From Paenibacillus sp. A3 (lineage in GTDB: Bacteria; Bacillota; Bacilli; Paenibacillales; NBRC-103111): a stretch of DNA of 33,323 nt. Below are positions 1-7,774 of the stretch, piece after piece. The stretch's first letter is position 1; each line of letters opens with the position of its first letter. The stretch spans positions 1-33,323 of the forward strand of contig NZ_JTHN01000116.1 of NCBI RefSeq assembly GCF_001399685.1, in the 5' to 3' direction. The notes below the pieces were generated by a model, which saw only the letters and a list, made by a program, of their open reading frames with translations, was not told the origin of the DNA and ran no database searches. Position numbers and translations under genes: made by a program.

Positions 1-5
1 GCTGC

Positions 6-947
6 CTACGTCTGCGGTGCGGCTTCGCTCACGCCGACGCCGGCTTCGCCGCGCATCCGCTGCTTGAACTCCTTCGGCGAGCAGTGATTGTGCCGTTTGA
101 ACAGCTTGTAGAACTGGGCCATGTTGGGGATGCCGACCTCGAAGCCGACCTCGACGATGCTCAGATCGCGCGTCAGCAGCAGACGTTCGGCTTTTTTTAC
201 GCGCTTGTAGTTTACGTAATCGACGAAGGAGAGGCCCATCACCTTCTTGAAATACTTGATAAAATAGTGGTAGCTCAGGTTCAGCAGCCCGCACATGTCC
301 TCCACGGCGATTTTCTCGCTCAGATGCCGGTCGACATAATCGAGCGCCGGGCGGAGCCGGGTCAGCTCGGGTTCCTCCGCGCCGCCGAGCACGCCCGCCG
401 TGTCGCTGCGCATGAGCAGCAGCATCAGCCGCTTGATCGAAGCGCTGATGGCCAGCTCGTAGCCGCGCATCCGGCTTTGGGACTCCCCGAAGATATCCAT
501 GATGAGCGTGTACGCTTCCCGCCGCGCTGCGTCATTGTCGCGGAAAATATAATTCAGCTTCCACAGCGGCTGCGTCAGCTCCGAGAAGCAGTGCAGGTAA
601 GGCATTGTGCTCTGGTCGAAATGCTGGGGCAAATCGACCTGAAATACAATATAGCGGAGCCTCCCCGGATCGAGCTTGGCTGTCCGGTGGAGCTGCGAGG
701 ACCCGAGCACGATCAGATCGCTGGGACCGATGACGGTATACTCGTGCTTCGTCTGGATGCCGAGCCGCCCCTCGATGATGGCTAGAAATTCCACTTCCTT
801 GTGGTAATGCCACCGGCATTTCTCCGAGAGGCCGTGGTAGGGCGAATCCGAGCAAATTTCCCATATTTTTAAGAACAGCAGCGGGTTCTGGTAAATAACC
901 TCCTCCTCGCTGGCCGTTTCCATTGGCATTTCGACGACGGTTTTCAT
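6..947 (-). CDS. AraC-family transcriptional regulator, cupin sensor plus HTH
   Basis: This 313-residue protein has the AraC/XylS layout. The N-terminal part (about 30-130) is cupin-like, with a HYHKEVEF stretch typical of the sugar-binding AraC arm. The C-terminal part (about 198-300) carries two helix-turn-helix units, seen in DYVDRHLSEKIAVEDMCGLLNLS and in the signature ending FYKLFKRHNHCSPKEF. It is probably a cytoplasmic, ligand-responsive DNA-binding regulator. It is divergent from the ThuA-like gene about 220 bases away, so that gene is its likely target; this is inference from position. A perfect palindrome sits directly upstream of the start codon, and the nearest Shine-Dalgarno (GAGG) lies unusually far from the ATG unless that palindrome folds. 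A start at the next methionine (residue 7) is possible. The family assignment is secure; the ligand is unknown. Confidence 0.9.
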   Translation of the reverse strand: MKTVVEMPMETASEEEVIYQNPLLFLKIWEICSDSPYHGLSEKCRWHYHKEVEFLAIIEGRLGIQTKHEYTVIGPSDLIVLGSSQLHRTAKLDPGRLRYIVFQVDLPQHFDQSTMPYLHCFSELTQPLWKLNYIFRDNDAARREAYTLIMDIFGESQSRMRGYELAISASIKRLMLLLMRSDTAGVLGGAEEPELTRLRPALDYVDRHLSEKIAVEDMCGLLNLSYHYFIKYFKKVMGLSFVDYVNYKRVKKAERLLLTRDLSIVEVGFEVGIPNMAQFYKLFKRHNHCSPKEFKQRMRGEAGVGVSEAAPQT

Positions 948-949
948 AA

Positions 950-963
950 GTGCGCCGGCGCAC
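950..963 (-). promoter_or_regulatory. Perfect 14-bp palindrome upstream of the AraC-family start
   Basis: GTGCGCCGGCGCAC is a perfect palindrome ending two bases before the ATG of the AraC-family gene. In the transcript it can form a 5-bp stem with a CCGG loop located between a GAGG ribosome-binding element and the start codon. It could be an autoregulatory operator or an RNA element. Only the symmetry is seen; the function is inference. Confidence 0.4.
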
Positions 964-1101
964 CTCGCTTCTATGTGTACAATAGGCGGTAAGCCATTTT
1001 TGAATAGATCGGTCTATAGCCTCTCTAGGCACATTCCGCAATTCAGTATATCACGAAACGGGAAGCGATGGCAGTTTTGCATACAGACGAAACAGGATTG
1101 G

Positions 1102-1125
1102 GAATATCTTTTTGCAAAGGGATTC
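1102..1125. promoter_or_regulatory. Operator-like dyad and -10 element before the ThuA-like gene
   Basis: The half-sites GAATATCTTT and AAAGGGATTC flank TTGC with two mismatches in ten pairs. A TATACT hexamer follows at 1128-1133, fitting a -10 element for the ThuA-like gene. No convincing -35 is visible, which fits an activator-dependent promoter of the kind AraC proteins use. The assignment is inference from symmetry and position. Confidence 0.35.
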
Positions 1126-1171
1126 ACTATACTGTAAGAAAAGCTTCCAATTCCAATGTGGAGGGACTCTC

Positions 1172-1909
1172 ATGAGCCAAAAACTGCGCGTTACCGTATG
1201 GAACGAATTCCGTCATGAAAAAGAAAGCGAGATCGTGCGTTCCGTATATCCGAACGGCATTCACACGGCAATCGGCGAAGGGCTGGGCGCGGACTTCGAA
1301 GTCGCCTACGCGACGCTGGACGAGCCGGAGCATGGATTGACCGAAGAGAAGCTGAACAACACCGACGTGTTGATCTGGTGGGGGCATAAAGCCCATGGCG
1401 ACGTTCAGGACGAGATCGTAGAGCGCGTGCATCAGCGCGTCCTGCATGGCATGGGGCTGATCGTGCTGCATTCGGGGCATTTTTCGAAAATTTTCAAGAA
1501 GCTTATGGGCACCGGCTGCGACCTCAAATGGCGCGAAGCCGACGAGAAAGAGCGCATCTGGGTCGTCTCCCCGGGCCACCCGATCGTCGAAGGCATCAGC
1601 GAATATATTGAGCTGCCGGCGGAGGAAATGTACGGCGAGCATTTTGACATCCCGCAGCCGGACGAGCTGATTATGGTCAGCTGGTTCGAGGGCGGCGAGG
1701 TATTCCGCAGCGGCTGCACGTTCCATAGCGGCCAAGGCAAAATCTTCTACTTCCGTCCGGGTCACGAAACGTACCCGACCTATTACAACGAGCAGGTGCG
1801 CCGCGTCATCCGCAACGCCGCCCAATGGGCTGCTCCGACGACGCGCGAGTACCCGAAATACGGCAACCACAAGCCGCTCGAAGTGATTAAAGGGAAAGCG
1901 AACGCTTAA
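1172..1909 (+). CDS. ThuA-like domain protein (trehalose utilisation family)
   Basis: The 245-residue product matches the ThuA-like, glutamine-amidotransferase-like fold: an N-terminal segment [12 protein letters not shown], the [12 protein letters not shown] strand-loop, the [12 protein letters not shown] segment in the position of the nucleophile elbow, and a C-terminal [20 protein letters not shown] motif. Family members occur in sugar and polyol utilisation loci, but the reaction is generally not established. The ATG at 1172 is chosen because GGAGGGA at 1160-1166 lies just upstream; the longer reading frame from 1112 has no ribosome binding site. A strong terminator follows, so it is monocistronic. 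Control by the divergent AraC-family gene is likely. The family is sure; the substrate is not. Confidence 0.85.
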   Translation: MSQKLRVTVWNEFRHEKESEIVRSVYPNGIHTAIGEGLGADFEVAYATLDEPEHGLTEEKLNNTDVLIWWGHKAHGDVQDEIVERVHQRVLHGMGLIVLHSGHFSKIFKKLMGTGCDLKWREADEKERIWVVSPGHPIVEGISEYIELPAEEMYGEHFDIPQPDELIMVSWFEGGEVFRSGCTFHSGQGKIFYFRPGHETYPTYYNEQVRRVIRNAAQWAAPTTREYPKYGNHKPLEVIKGKANA

Positions 1910-1932
1910 TTCTCCCATCGCATAGCCATAAG

Positions 1933-1984
1933 AAAGACCGCCGCGAAAGATGCTGGTTTCCAGCCGTCGCAGCGGTCTTTTTGT
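1933..1984 (+). terminator. Rho-independent terminator after the ThuA-like gene
   Basis: AAAGACCGC at 1933-1941 pairs perfectly with GCGGTCTTT at 1972-1980. The apical part can form a further short stem, and a run of T follows. It lies 23 bases after the stop codon. Confidence 0.85.
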
Positions 1985-2263
1985 TGCATCCATATCCTTC
2001 CATGTGGTGTGAGGCGAGTCCCTTTTTTTGGACGACGGCAAAAATTTTAGCAGAGGTTCGAACGCAAGTTGTGGCGTTCCTGTCGGTCCTTGCACGTACC
2101 CGCCGGTCGTCAATCGTAACTTGTCCTAGTTAACCATTTCTGCCTGCCGCCGCCTCTCACGGCTCGTCCTCATCATCAACCCACGCTCGGCTCACTCATC
2201 CTCATTCGCATACGCTTAGCTAATCCTTACCCGCCTTCGTTCAGCTCATCCGCGTCCGCCTCG
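1985..2263. other. Intergenic, pyrimidine-rich stretch
   Basis: No coding region is credible here. From about 2130 onward the plus strand is strikingly poor in purines, with loosely repeated CTCATCC-like words, and the bias continues into the 3' end of the next minus-strand gene. No clear terminator for that gene is visible. Confidence 0.5.
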
Positions 2264-2689
2264 TTATCCCGCCGTTTGTCCCCCGCTATTACCGCCTTCT
2301 TTTGCTCTCCTGCTTTCGAACACCTCCTGAGCGACCGTGAAGATCGCGTTCAGCGCAACCGGGAATCCGGCATAGATGATCATCTGCAGAATCGTTTCCA
2401 CAATCTCTTCCTCGGTCCAGCCGACGTTAAGCGCTCCGTTAATATAAAACCGCAATTGCTGCGTGTTCCCCAGTGCCGTCAAGCCCGCGACGGAGGCGAG
2501 CAAGCGGGACTTCAAATCCAATCCGGGACGCGAAAAGAGCTGTCCGTAATTGAATTCGACGGCGAGCCTTCCCAGATCGGGGGCAGGGGAGTGCTTGAAG
2601 CTGTCGACAATAGCCTGATAATTTTCTTTATCGATTTGGGCCAAAATATCCAAGCCCTTTTGGTACGTTTGTTCGTGAGAAGATGACAT
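2264..2689 (-). CDS. Carboxymuconolactone decarboxylase family protein
   Basis: The 141-residue protein has the all-helical CMD/AhpD-like fold. The core runs from LLASVAGLTALGNTQQL to YINGALNVGWTEEEIVETILQ and ends with a hydrophobic GFPVALNAIF helix, as in gamma-carboxymuconolactone decarboxylases. The CxxC pair of AhpD-type peroxidase partners is absent, so a thiol peroxidase role is unlikely. The ATG at 2689 is chosen because an AGGAG element lies just upstream; a longer frame would run through the upstream transporter gene. It is 23 bases downstream of the MFS gene, so the two probably form one operon. The substrate is unknown; detoxification of a small aromatic or lactone compound is a guess. 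Confidence 0.88.
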   Translation of the reverse strand: MSSSHEQTYQKGLDILAQIDKENYQAIVDSFKHSPAPDLGRLAVEFNYGQLFSRPGLDLKSRLLASVAGLTALGNTQQLRFYINGALNVGWTEEEIVETILQMIIYAGFPVALNAIFTVAQEVFESRRAKEGGNSGGQTAG

Positions 2690-2712
2690 AATAGAAGCTC
2701 CTGTTATTGTTA

Positions 2713-3912
2713 TTATCCGATAGCTTGTTTGCGCCGGCGTCCGGCCAGTCCGCCGAACGATGCGGCAACCATGAGCGATCCTGTAAGGCACACCATGCTC
2801 CACTGCCCGTGGCTCCACGCCAGCACCCCGAGATAGGAGCCTGCCGCGCCGCCCAGAAAGGTCGAGACCATGTACAAACCGTTCAACCGGCTGCGCGCTT
2901 CGGCAGAAAGCGCGAAGATTCGCGCTTGGCAGGCGACTTGGTTCCCTTGCGTGCCGACGGTGAGCAGGAATGCGCCGAGCAGCAGAACCGGCAGCCGGTT
3001 GCCCGAAATCGCAAGAAGCAGGAACGAAGCCGCAACGACGAGCAGACACAGCAGGTTGGCAAACCAGGCGCCTTTGCGGTCAATGATGAGTCCGACGATG
3101 GGTGAGGCAAACACACCTCCGAATCCGATCAAGCCTACGAGGCCGACGAATTCGCTTCCCAGAGAGTATACGGGCGATTTCAGCAGGAACGCCAGGGTAG
3201 TCCAAAATACGCTGAACGCGCCGAACACCATGCCTTGGCTCAAGCAGGCTTGCCGCAGGACGGGTTCCTTCAAAAACAACGGCCCCAAGGACCGCAAAAG
3301 CGCTCCGTACGTCAGATCGGCGGACGGCTTGCTCCTCGGGAACTTCCAGCGCACCCATCCGATGAGCAGCAGCATGCAGGCGAGCGAAATCCAGTACATC
3401 GCCCGCCAGCCGAGCTGAGCGTCTACGATTCCGCTGAGCAGCCGGGCGCCGAAAATGCCGCAGATTAGCCCGATAGCCACCTTTCCCAGCACATTGCCGC
3501 GATGCCGGACATCGGCCAGCTCCGCGGCCCACGGAAAGACGATCTGCGGGATAACGGTCGTGGCCCCGATCAGCAGATGGGCGGCAATCAGCCAGCTTGT
3601 GCTTGGCGCCAGCGCGGCCAACGCCAAGGCGAGGCTGACGAGACCGAGCATCACGAGGATCAGCCGCCGCCGCTCCACCCGGTCACCGAGCGGTACGAGA
3701 AAAAGATTGCCAAGCGCGTAGCCGATCTGAACCAGCGTCGCCACCAGTCCGATCTGCACCTCGGTCGTCCGGAACGTATGCGCCATGCTCACCAGCAGCG
3801 TCTGGTTGATATACACGTTGGCTACGGTAAAACCGCAAGTCAACGCCATCAGAAGCACCAAACCGCGTGTCAAAAGGGAACTCTGCGCCGCTTCGGCAAA
3901 GGAAGCTTTCAT
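2713..3912 (-). CDS. MFS transporter, drug/arabinose efflux type
   Basis: The 399-residue protein has about twelve hydrophobic segments and the MFS loop 2-3 signature GDRVERRRLILVML near residue 80, typical of proton-driven efflux permeases in the cytoplasmic membrane. The GFTVANVYINQTLLVSMAH start resembles the AraJ/YtbD-like group. The ATG at 3912 is chosen over an upstream GTG because AAGGAGG at 3921-3927 sits eight bases before it and overlaps the GTG. It leads a two-gene operon with the CMD-like gene and is divergent from the MmyB-type regulator at 4039, a layout common for regulator-controlled exporters. The substrate cannot be read from the sequence. Confidence 0.9.
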   Translation of the reverse strand: MKASFAEAAQSSLLTRGLVLLMALTCGFTVANVYINQTLLVSMAHTFRTTEVQIGLVATLVQIGYALGNLFLVPLGDRVERRRLILVMLGLVSLALALAALAPSTSWLIAAHLLIGATTVIPQIVFPWAAELADVRHRGNVLGKVAIGLICGIFGARLLSGIVDAQLGWRAMYWISLACMLLLIGWVRWKFPRSKPSADLTYGALLRSLGPLFLKEPVLRQACLSQGMVFGAFSVFWTTLAFLLKSPVYSLGSEFVGLVGLIGFGGVFASPIVGLIIDRKGAWFANLLCLLVVAASFLLLAISGNRLPVLLLGAFLLTVGTQGNQVACQARIFALSAEARSRLNGLYMVSTFLGGAAGSYLGVLAWSHGQWSMVCLTGSLMVAASFGGLAGRRRKQAIG

Positions 3913-3976
3913 CCGAATCACCTCCTTGTCCGGTGGATGGAATTCTTTACAACGTCATGTTATAGGAACTACAATC

Positions 3977-3988
3977 ATCTAAATAGAT
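3977..3988. promoter_or_regulatory. Small palindrome in the MFS/regulator divergent region
   Basis: ATCTA-AA-TAGAT is a perfect inverted repeat near the middle of the 126-base region between the MFS operon and the divergent helix-turn-helix gene. It is the best candidate operator there. Being short and AT-rich, it could also be chance. Confidence 0.3.
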
Positions 3989-4038
3989 TCTTGTTTATCC
4001 TAGTATTCGGAGTAACGGTTTTGGGAGGAGAAAATCCT

Positions 4039-4920
4039 GTGATTCGTCAAGATCAGGAGCGGAGAAAGGAACTGGGGGATTTTCTGAAGTCGCGCCGAAG
4101 CCGGCTGCTGCCCGCGGATTTCGGATTGCCCACAGGGCCCCGGCGCAAGGCCAAAGGACTACGGCGCGAGGAGTTGGCCCAATTGGCCGGGGTAGGCTTG
4201 ACGTGGTATACGTGGCTGGAGCAGGGGAGAGACATCCATGTGTCGGCCGAAGTCTTGGAAAGCCTCGCACAGGTGTTTCGTTTGAGCGTGGAGGAGCGGA
4301 ACCACCTGTTTCTGCTGGCGCATCAGCAGCTGCCGCCGGCGCAAGCCGCCATATCCCATAAAGACAAGGCGCATCCCGTGCTGCAAAATTTCATGGACCA
4401 TTTTGCCGACTGTCCGGCTTACGTCACCGATCACCGCTGGGACGTCATTGCATGGAATCAAGCGGCGTGCGTGGTGTTCGGCGATTTTAGCCGGATGAAC
4501 GATAAAGAGCGGAACGCGATCTGGCGCTGCTTTGCTTCGCCCGCGTACCGGGCACTGCTGGCGGATTGGGAAGACCACGCGCAGCGGCTGCTGGCGCAAT
4601 TTCGCTCGACCTGCAGCCGGTTCGTTGGCGAACCGTGGTTCAAGGCACTGGTGGAGGAGCTGACGGAGCTTAGTCCGGAATTCCGCACATGGTGGCCGAG
4701 ACACGACATCTTCGGCACGCGGATCGGAAGAAAGGAAATGCGGCACCCCAAGGCGGGTACGCTGATCATGGAGCATATTACATTCCAGCTTTACGACGAT
4801 CCGGATCTGAAGCTGACGCTGTATCGTCCGCTCTCCGACGAGGAGACCGACCGCAAGCTGGCCGGGCTGCTCCAGGAAGAGGCGGCAAGGGACCGTCCCG
4901 GCACGATTGAACCGGTATAA
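4039..4920 (+). CDS. XRE-type regulator with MmyB-like ligand-binding domain
   Basis: The 293-residue protein has an N-terminal Cro/C1-type helix-turn-helix (about residues 8-80) containing GLRREELAQLAGVGLTWYTW and LEQGRDIHVSAEVL, followed by a domain that matches the MmyB-like family: AYVTDHRWDVIAWNQAACVVFGDF and later HPKAGTLIMEHITFQLYDDPDLKLTLYRP. In Streptomyces and related bacteria these domains are reported to bind lipid-like ligands and control neighbouring oxidoreductase or transporter genes. The GTG start at 4039 is chosen because GGGAGGAG lies eight bases upstream. The divergent MFS-CMD operon is the obvious regulatory target (inference). Confidence 0.88.
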   Translation: MIRQDQERRKELGDFLKSRRSRLLPADFGLPTGPRRKAKGLRREELAQLAGVGLTWYTWLEQGRDIHVSAEVLESLAQVFRLSVEERNHLFLLAHQQLPPAQAAISHKDKAHPVLQNFMDHFADCPAYVTDHRWDVIAWNQAACVVFGDFSRMNDKERNAIWRCFASPAYRALLADWEDHAQRLLAQFRSTCSRFVGEPWFKALVEELTELSPEFRTWWPRHDIFGTRIGRKEMRHPKAGTLIMEHITFQLYDDPDLKLTLYRPLSDEETDRKLAGLLQEEAARDRPGTIEPV

Positions 4921-4981
4921 CCAACCGGGGGTGGCCGTGGCTGGGGGTGCCCCCGGTGCCATTCACCTAAGCCATCCAACT

Positions 4982-5027
4982 AAAGCCCGGAACGGCGTTC
5001 GTAAGCATGAACCGCGCCGGGCTTTTT
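4982..5027 (+). terminator. Terminator after the MmyB-type regulator
   Basis: AAAGCCCGG at 4982-4990 pairs perfectly with CCGGGCTTT at 5017-5025, followed by more T. A second GC-only hairpin without a T-run (ACCGGGGG at 4924-4931 with CCCCCGGT at 4950-4957) lies between the stop codon and this terminator. Confidence 0.85.
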
Positions 5028-5058
5028 GTCTTTTCAGGATGACGTTGGGGTTGGCCGG

Positions 5059-5087
5059 TTGCAGAGCGGACCCGTTTGTTCGATAAT
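5059..5087 (+). promoter_or_regulatory. Sigma-A-like promoter of the ydbS-ydbT pair
   Basis: TTGCAG and GATAAT are separated by exactly 17 bases, matching the housekeeping promoter consensus at four and five of six positions. The -10 lies 40 bases upstream of the ydbS-like start codon. Confidence 0.6.
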
Positions 5088-5127
5088 AAAACGATAAAGC
5101 TTTTTGCCAGGTATTGGAGTGAATCGA

Positions 5128-5604
5128 ATGATCGAACCGCAGGAACAAATTGACCGCAAAGCCATCGTCGTCTGGAGATGGAGCGGATTCATCGCTTCGG
5201 CGGTTTCCGCCCTGCTGGCCGCTGCCGTATTTTATCTCGCGCATCGTTTTCATTGGCCCGGGTGGATTCCCGTTGTGCTTGCGGCAGGCGTGCTGGCGGA
5301 AATCGTCCTGACGGTTCTTGTCATGCCCGAGCTGCGCTGGAAACGGTGGCGTTACGAGGTGCGGGAAGACGAGATTATGCTGCAGCAAGGGGTCATGTTC
5401 GTCAAGCGGACGCTCATTCCGATGGTGCGCATCCAGCATGTCGATACGAATCAAGGTCCGCTGCTGCGGGCCTACGGGCTGGCGGGCATTACGTTCTCCA
5501 CGGCGGCGGGCAGCCATCAGATTCCCGCGCTGACCAGCGAGACGGCGGAAGCGCTGCGCGTGCGGATTGCGGAGCTGGCGAAGGTGTCCCATGAAGACCT
5601 CTAA
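5128..5604 (+). CDS. ydbS: YdbS-like membrane protein with bacterial PH domain
   Basis: The 158-residue protein has two hydrophobic helices (about 12-33 and 38-58) and then one bacterial PH-like (bPH2/DUF304) domain, with the family pattern RYEVREDEIMLQQGVMFVKR and TLIPMVRIQHVDTNQGPLLR. Its length and its pairing with a three-repeat partner match Bacillus subtilis YdbS-YdbT, a membrane pair reported to affect sensitivity to certain bacteriocins. The ATG at 5128 is chosen because GGAG lies eight bases upstream; a TTG at 5104 has no ribosome binding site. It overlaps the next gene by 14 bases, so the two are translationally coupled. The symbol is assigned by family and context only. Confidence 0.85.
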   Translation: MIEPQEQIDRKAIVVWRWSGFIASAVSALLAAAVFYLAHRFHWPGWIPVVLAAGVLAEIVLTVLVMPELRWKRWRYEVREDEIMLQQGVMFVKRTLIPMVRIQHVDTNQGPLLRAYGLAGITFSTAAGSHQIPALTSETAEALRVRIAELAKVSHEDL

Positions 5605-7039
5605 GGGAAGGCTCCACCCGTTTGCCGCCATATTAGTCTCGCTGCAGATCGTCAAAGGACTCATCGTGCCGCTGATCGTCATTCTGCTGTCCAAGCATTC
5701 GCGTTCCGGGTCGGACGGCCCGCTGTATTTTCAGGTTGGTTGGAGCTTGGTCGCGCTGGTGGGTTCTATCGTATGGGGATTATTGTATTGGCGCTGGTTC
5801 CGGTACGAAGTATCGGATGAGCAGCTTAAGGTGACGCAGGGCGTATTCGTGCAAAAAAAGACGTTCATCCCGCTGGAGCGTATCCAGTCCGTCGATGTGA
5901 CGGAAGGGGTGCTGCACCGCTTGTTCGGGCTGGTCCGCGTCGAGGTGCAGACCGCCGGGGGCCGGAAGCCGGAGGCGGTGTTCCCGGCGCTCGCCCGCGG
6001 GGACGCCTCGCGGCTGCGAAGCATGCTGGAGCCGGGGAAAGCGCCCCACCGTCAAGGGCAGCCCGGGGGCGTACCTGCCGGGAACGAGCCTCCCAAGCTC
6101 CGGTTGACCTACAAGCTTCCGGCCGGAAGCTTGTTCGTCGCCGCGCTGACCACGGGCGGATTCGGGGTGTCCGTTTCTTTGCTGACGGCGGCCATGAGTA
6201 AGCTGGACGAGCTGTTCCCGGACTTTCATGTGTACCGGTATTTGTGGAATGCGCTCGATGCGGCGATGATTCCTTTGTTCGCATTGGGCATTTTGCTGCT
6301 GGCGTGGATGATCTCGACGATCGCGTCCATCTTGAAGTTCGCAAACTTTACGATTACCCGAAAAGAAAACAAGCTGCTCCTGACCCGAGGCTTGCTGGAA
6401 CGCCGGCAAGTGACCGTTCCGCTCCGCCGGATTCAGGCGGTCCGCATCGTGGAGGAGCCGCTGTGGCAGCTCTTCGGCTATTCAGCGATTTATGCGGAAA
6501 CCGTCGGCTATGGCGCGCAAAAGGGGGAAAACGCGCATTTATTCCCGCTGCTCCGCAATCGCGAGATCGGCGAATTCGTGAAACGGATGACGCCGCAGTT
6601 CGAGGTTCCGGCTTCGCTGAAGCATCATGCGCTGCCGCGGCGGGCGTTGTGGTGCTATGCGCTGCCGGCTCCACTCGTACTGGCGCTGGCTTCGGTGGCA
6701 GCTGGTTTTATCGCCCCGTGGGCTTATGCCGGGCTGCTGCTGTGCCCGCTCGTCATGATCTGGCAATGGTGGAGGTACCGGAGCGCGGGCTGGAGCCGGG
6801 AAGGCCGGATGCTCGTCTTGCGCTTCCGCCGGTTGGCGAAGACGACCGTGGTCATCCCGCTGTCGCGGGTGCAGTCCGTCAGCGTGGAGATCGGGCCGCT
6901 TCAGAGCAGGCTCGGCTTGTCTACCTTGCGGATTGCCGTGGCGTCGGGCGGACGAGGTGCCTTTTTCCGCTTGGCGGGCCTGCCGGAGCAGGAAGCGCGG
7001 GAGCTGGCGCGCTGGTATATGGACCGGAATAAGCGATAG
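5591..7039 (+). CDS. ydbT: YdbT-like membrane protein with three bacterial PH domains
   Basis: The 482-residue integral membrane protein contains three copies of the bPH2 domain, each following a pair of hydrophobic helices. They start around RYEVSDEQLKVTQGVF, TITRKENKLLLTRGLL and the degenerate third copy REGRMLVLRFRRLAKTTVV, and each contains the IPL-x-R-(I/V)-Q motif. This arrangement and length match B. subtilis YdbT (about 490 residues). The ATG at 5591 lies inside the end of the ydbS-like gene with AAGGTG just upstream. It probably works with YdbS in a membrane complex; the biochemical role is not known from sequence. Confidence 0.87.
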   Translation: MKTSKGRLHPFAAILVSLQIVKGLIVPLIVILLSKHSRSGSDGPLYFQVGWSLVALVGSIVWGLLYWRWFRYEVSDEQLKVTQGVFVQKKTFIPLERIQSVDVTEGVLHRLFGLVRVEVQTAGGRKPEAVFPALARGDASRLRSMLEPGKAPHRQGQPGGVPAGNEPPKLRLTYKLPAGSLFVAALTTGGFGVSVSLLTAAMSKLDELFPDFHVYRYLWNALDAAMIPLFALGILLLAWMISTIASILKFANFTITRKENKLLLTRGLLERRQVTVPLRRIQAVRIVEEPLWQLFGYSAIYAETVGYGAQKGENAHLFPLLRNREIGEFVKRMTPQFEVPASLKHHALPRRALWCYALPAPLVLALASVAAGFIAPWAYAGLLLCPLVMIWQWWRYRSAGWSREGRMLVLRFRRLAKTTVVIPLSRVQSVSVEIGPLQSRLGLSTLRIAVASGGRGAFFRLAGLPEQEARELARWYMDRNKR

Positions 7040-7134
7040 CCGCGTTAGCCGATAGACTTTTTCCCGGAAATTCGAATGCGTATCGTCGTTATGAGAATGA
7101 TTCGAAAAATGAACAAGCAGGAGTGAACTGTCGA

Positions 7135-7575
7135 ATGAGCAGCATCAGACCGAGCGGTCCCCAAGATATTGATTGGTTAGTTGAACTGTGGCTGCAAGAA
7201 TCGTTGACCGCCCATCCTTTTATCGATGCGGAATATTGGCGAGCGAATGCGGAAGAGATGAAGACGAAGTATTTGCCGATGGCGGATACGGTTGTGATCG
7301 AGGAAGGCGGACACGTTGCAGGGTTCGTTTCCATGGTGGACGATTACCTGGCCGCCTTATTTATCGACAGCAGGCATCAGAAGAAAGGGCTGGGCAAACA
7401 ACTGCTCGACCATGTAAAACAAGACCGGACCGCGATCCGGCTGCAGGTGTACCGCGAGAACGAGCGCGCCGTCCGCTTCTATGAGAAGCAAGGCTTCCGC
7501 ATCGAAGAGGAAATGATCGACGAAGAGACGTCGACGGAAGAGTACCGGATGGTATGGATGAGGAATCATAAATAG
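7135..7575 (+). CDS. GNAT N-acetyltransferase, YjaB/YiaC-like
   Basis: The 146-residue protein is a single GNAT domain. It has the acetyl-CoA pyrophosphate-binding loop HQKKGLGKQLLDHV (about residues 81-94, R/Q-x-x-G-x-G/A), the preceding beta strand YLAALFIDSR, and the family C-terminal pattern YRENERAVRFYEKQGF. The acceptor is unknown; relatives acetylate protein or small-molecule amines. The ATG at 7135 follows AGGAG at 7119-7123. It is probably monocistronic, since a terminator follows within 20 bases. Confidence 0.88.
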   Translation: MSSIRPSGPQDIDWLVELWLQESLTAHPFIDAEYWRANAEEMKTKYLPMADTVVIEEGGHVAGFVSMVDDYLAALFIDSRHQKKGLGKQLLDHVKQDRTAIRLQVYRENERAVRFYEKQGFRIEEEMIDEETSTEEYRMVWMRNHK

Positions 7576-7593
7576 ATTGATATAATTCGGAAG

Positions 7594-7618
7594 AAGCTGC
7601 CACGGGCGGCTTTTTTTT
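7594..7618 (+). terminator. Terminator after the GNAT gene
   Basis: AAGCTGCC and GGCGGCTT form an eight-pair stem with one T-G pair and a three-base loop, followed by eight T. Confidence 0.85.
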
Positions 7619-7695
7619 CTTTTGTCGGCTTGTAGTTGGATTAGGCTTTCCGTGTCGGATTATATGTCGTCACAAAAATGTAATGAAAATATTTA

Positions 7696-7724
7696 TTGTG
7701 TACTATTTAATTATATGTTATACA
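7696..7724 (+). promoter_or_regulatory. Candidate gapB promoter with extended -10
   Basis: TTGTGT and TATACA are separated by 17 bases, and TG one base before the -10 gives an extended -10. The region is AT-rich against its surroundings. In B. subtilis gapB is repressed by CcpN during glycolytic growth; no CcpN site can be asserted here. Confidence 0.5.
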
Positions 7725-7774
7725 TTATATATAGACGTTGCAAAACCAACAGCAAGCTTGGGAGGGGTACCGGA

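Noticed and set aside
84..785. 233-residue open frame opposite the AraC-family gene
   Set aside because: Antisense shadow caused by high GC content; no ribosome binding site and no family-like motifs, whereas the opposite strand has clear AraC signatures.
3502..4038. N-terminal extension of the MmyB-type regulator
   Set aside because: It would run through the MFS gene on the other strand; the GTG at 4039 has an excellent GGGAGGAG site eight bases upstream.
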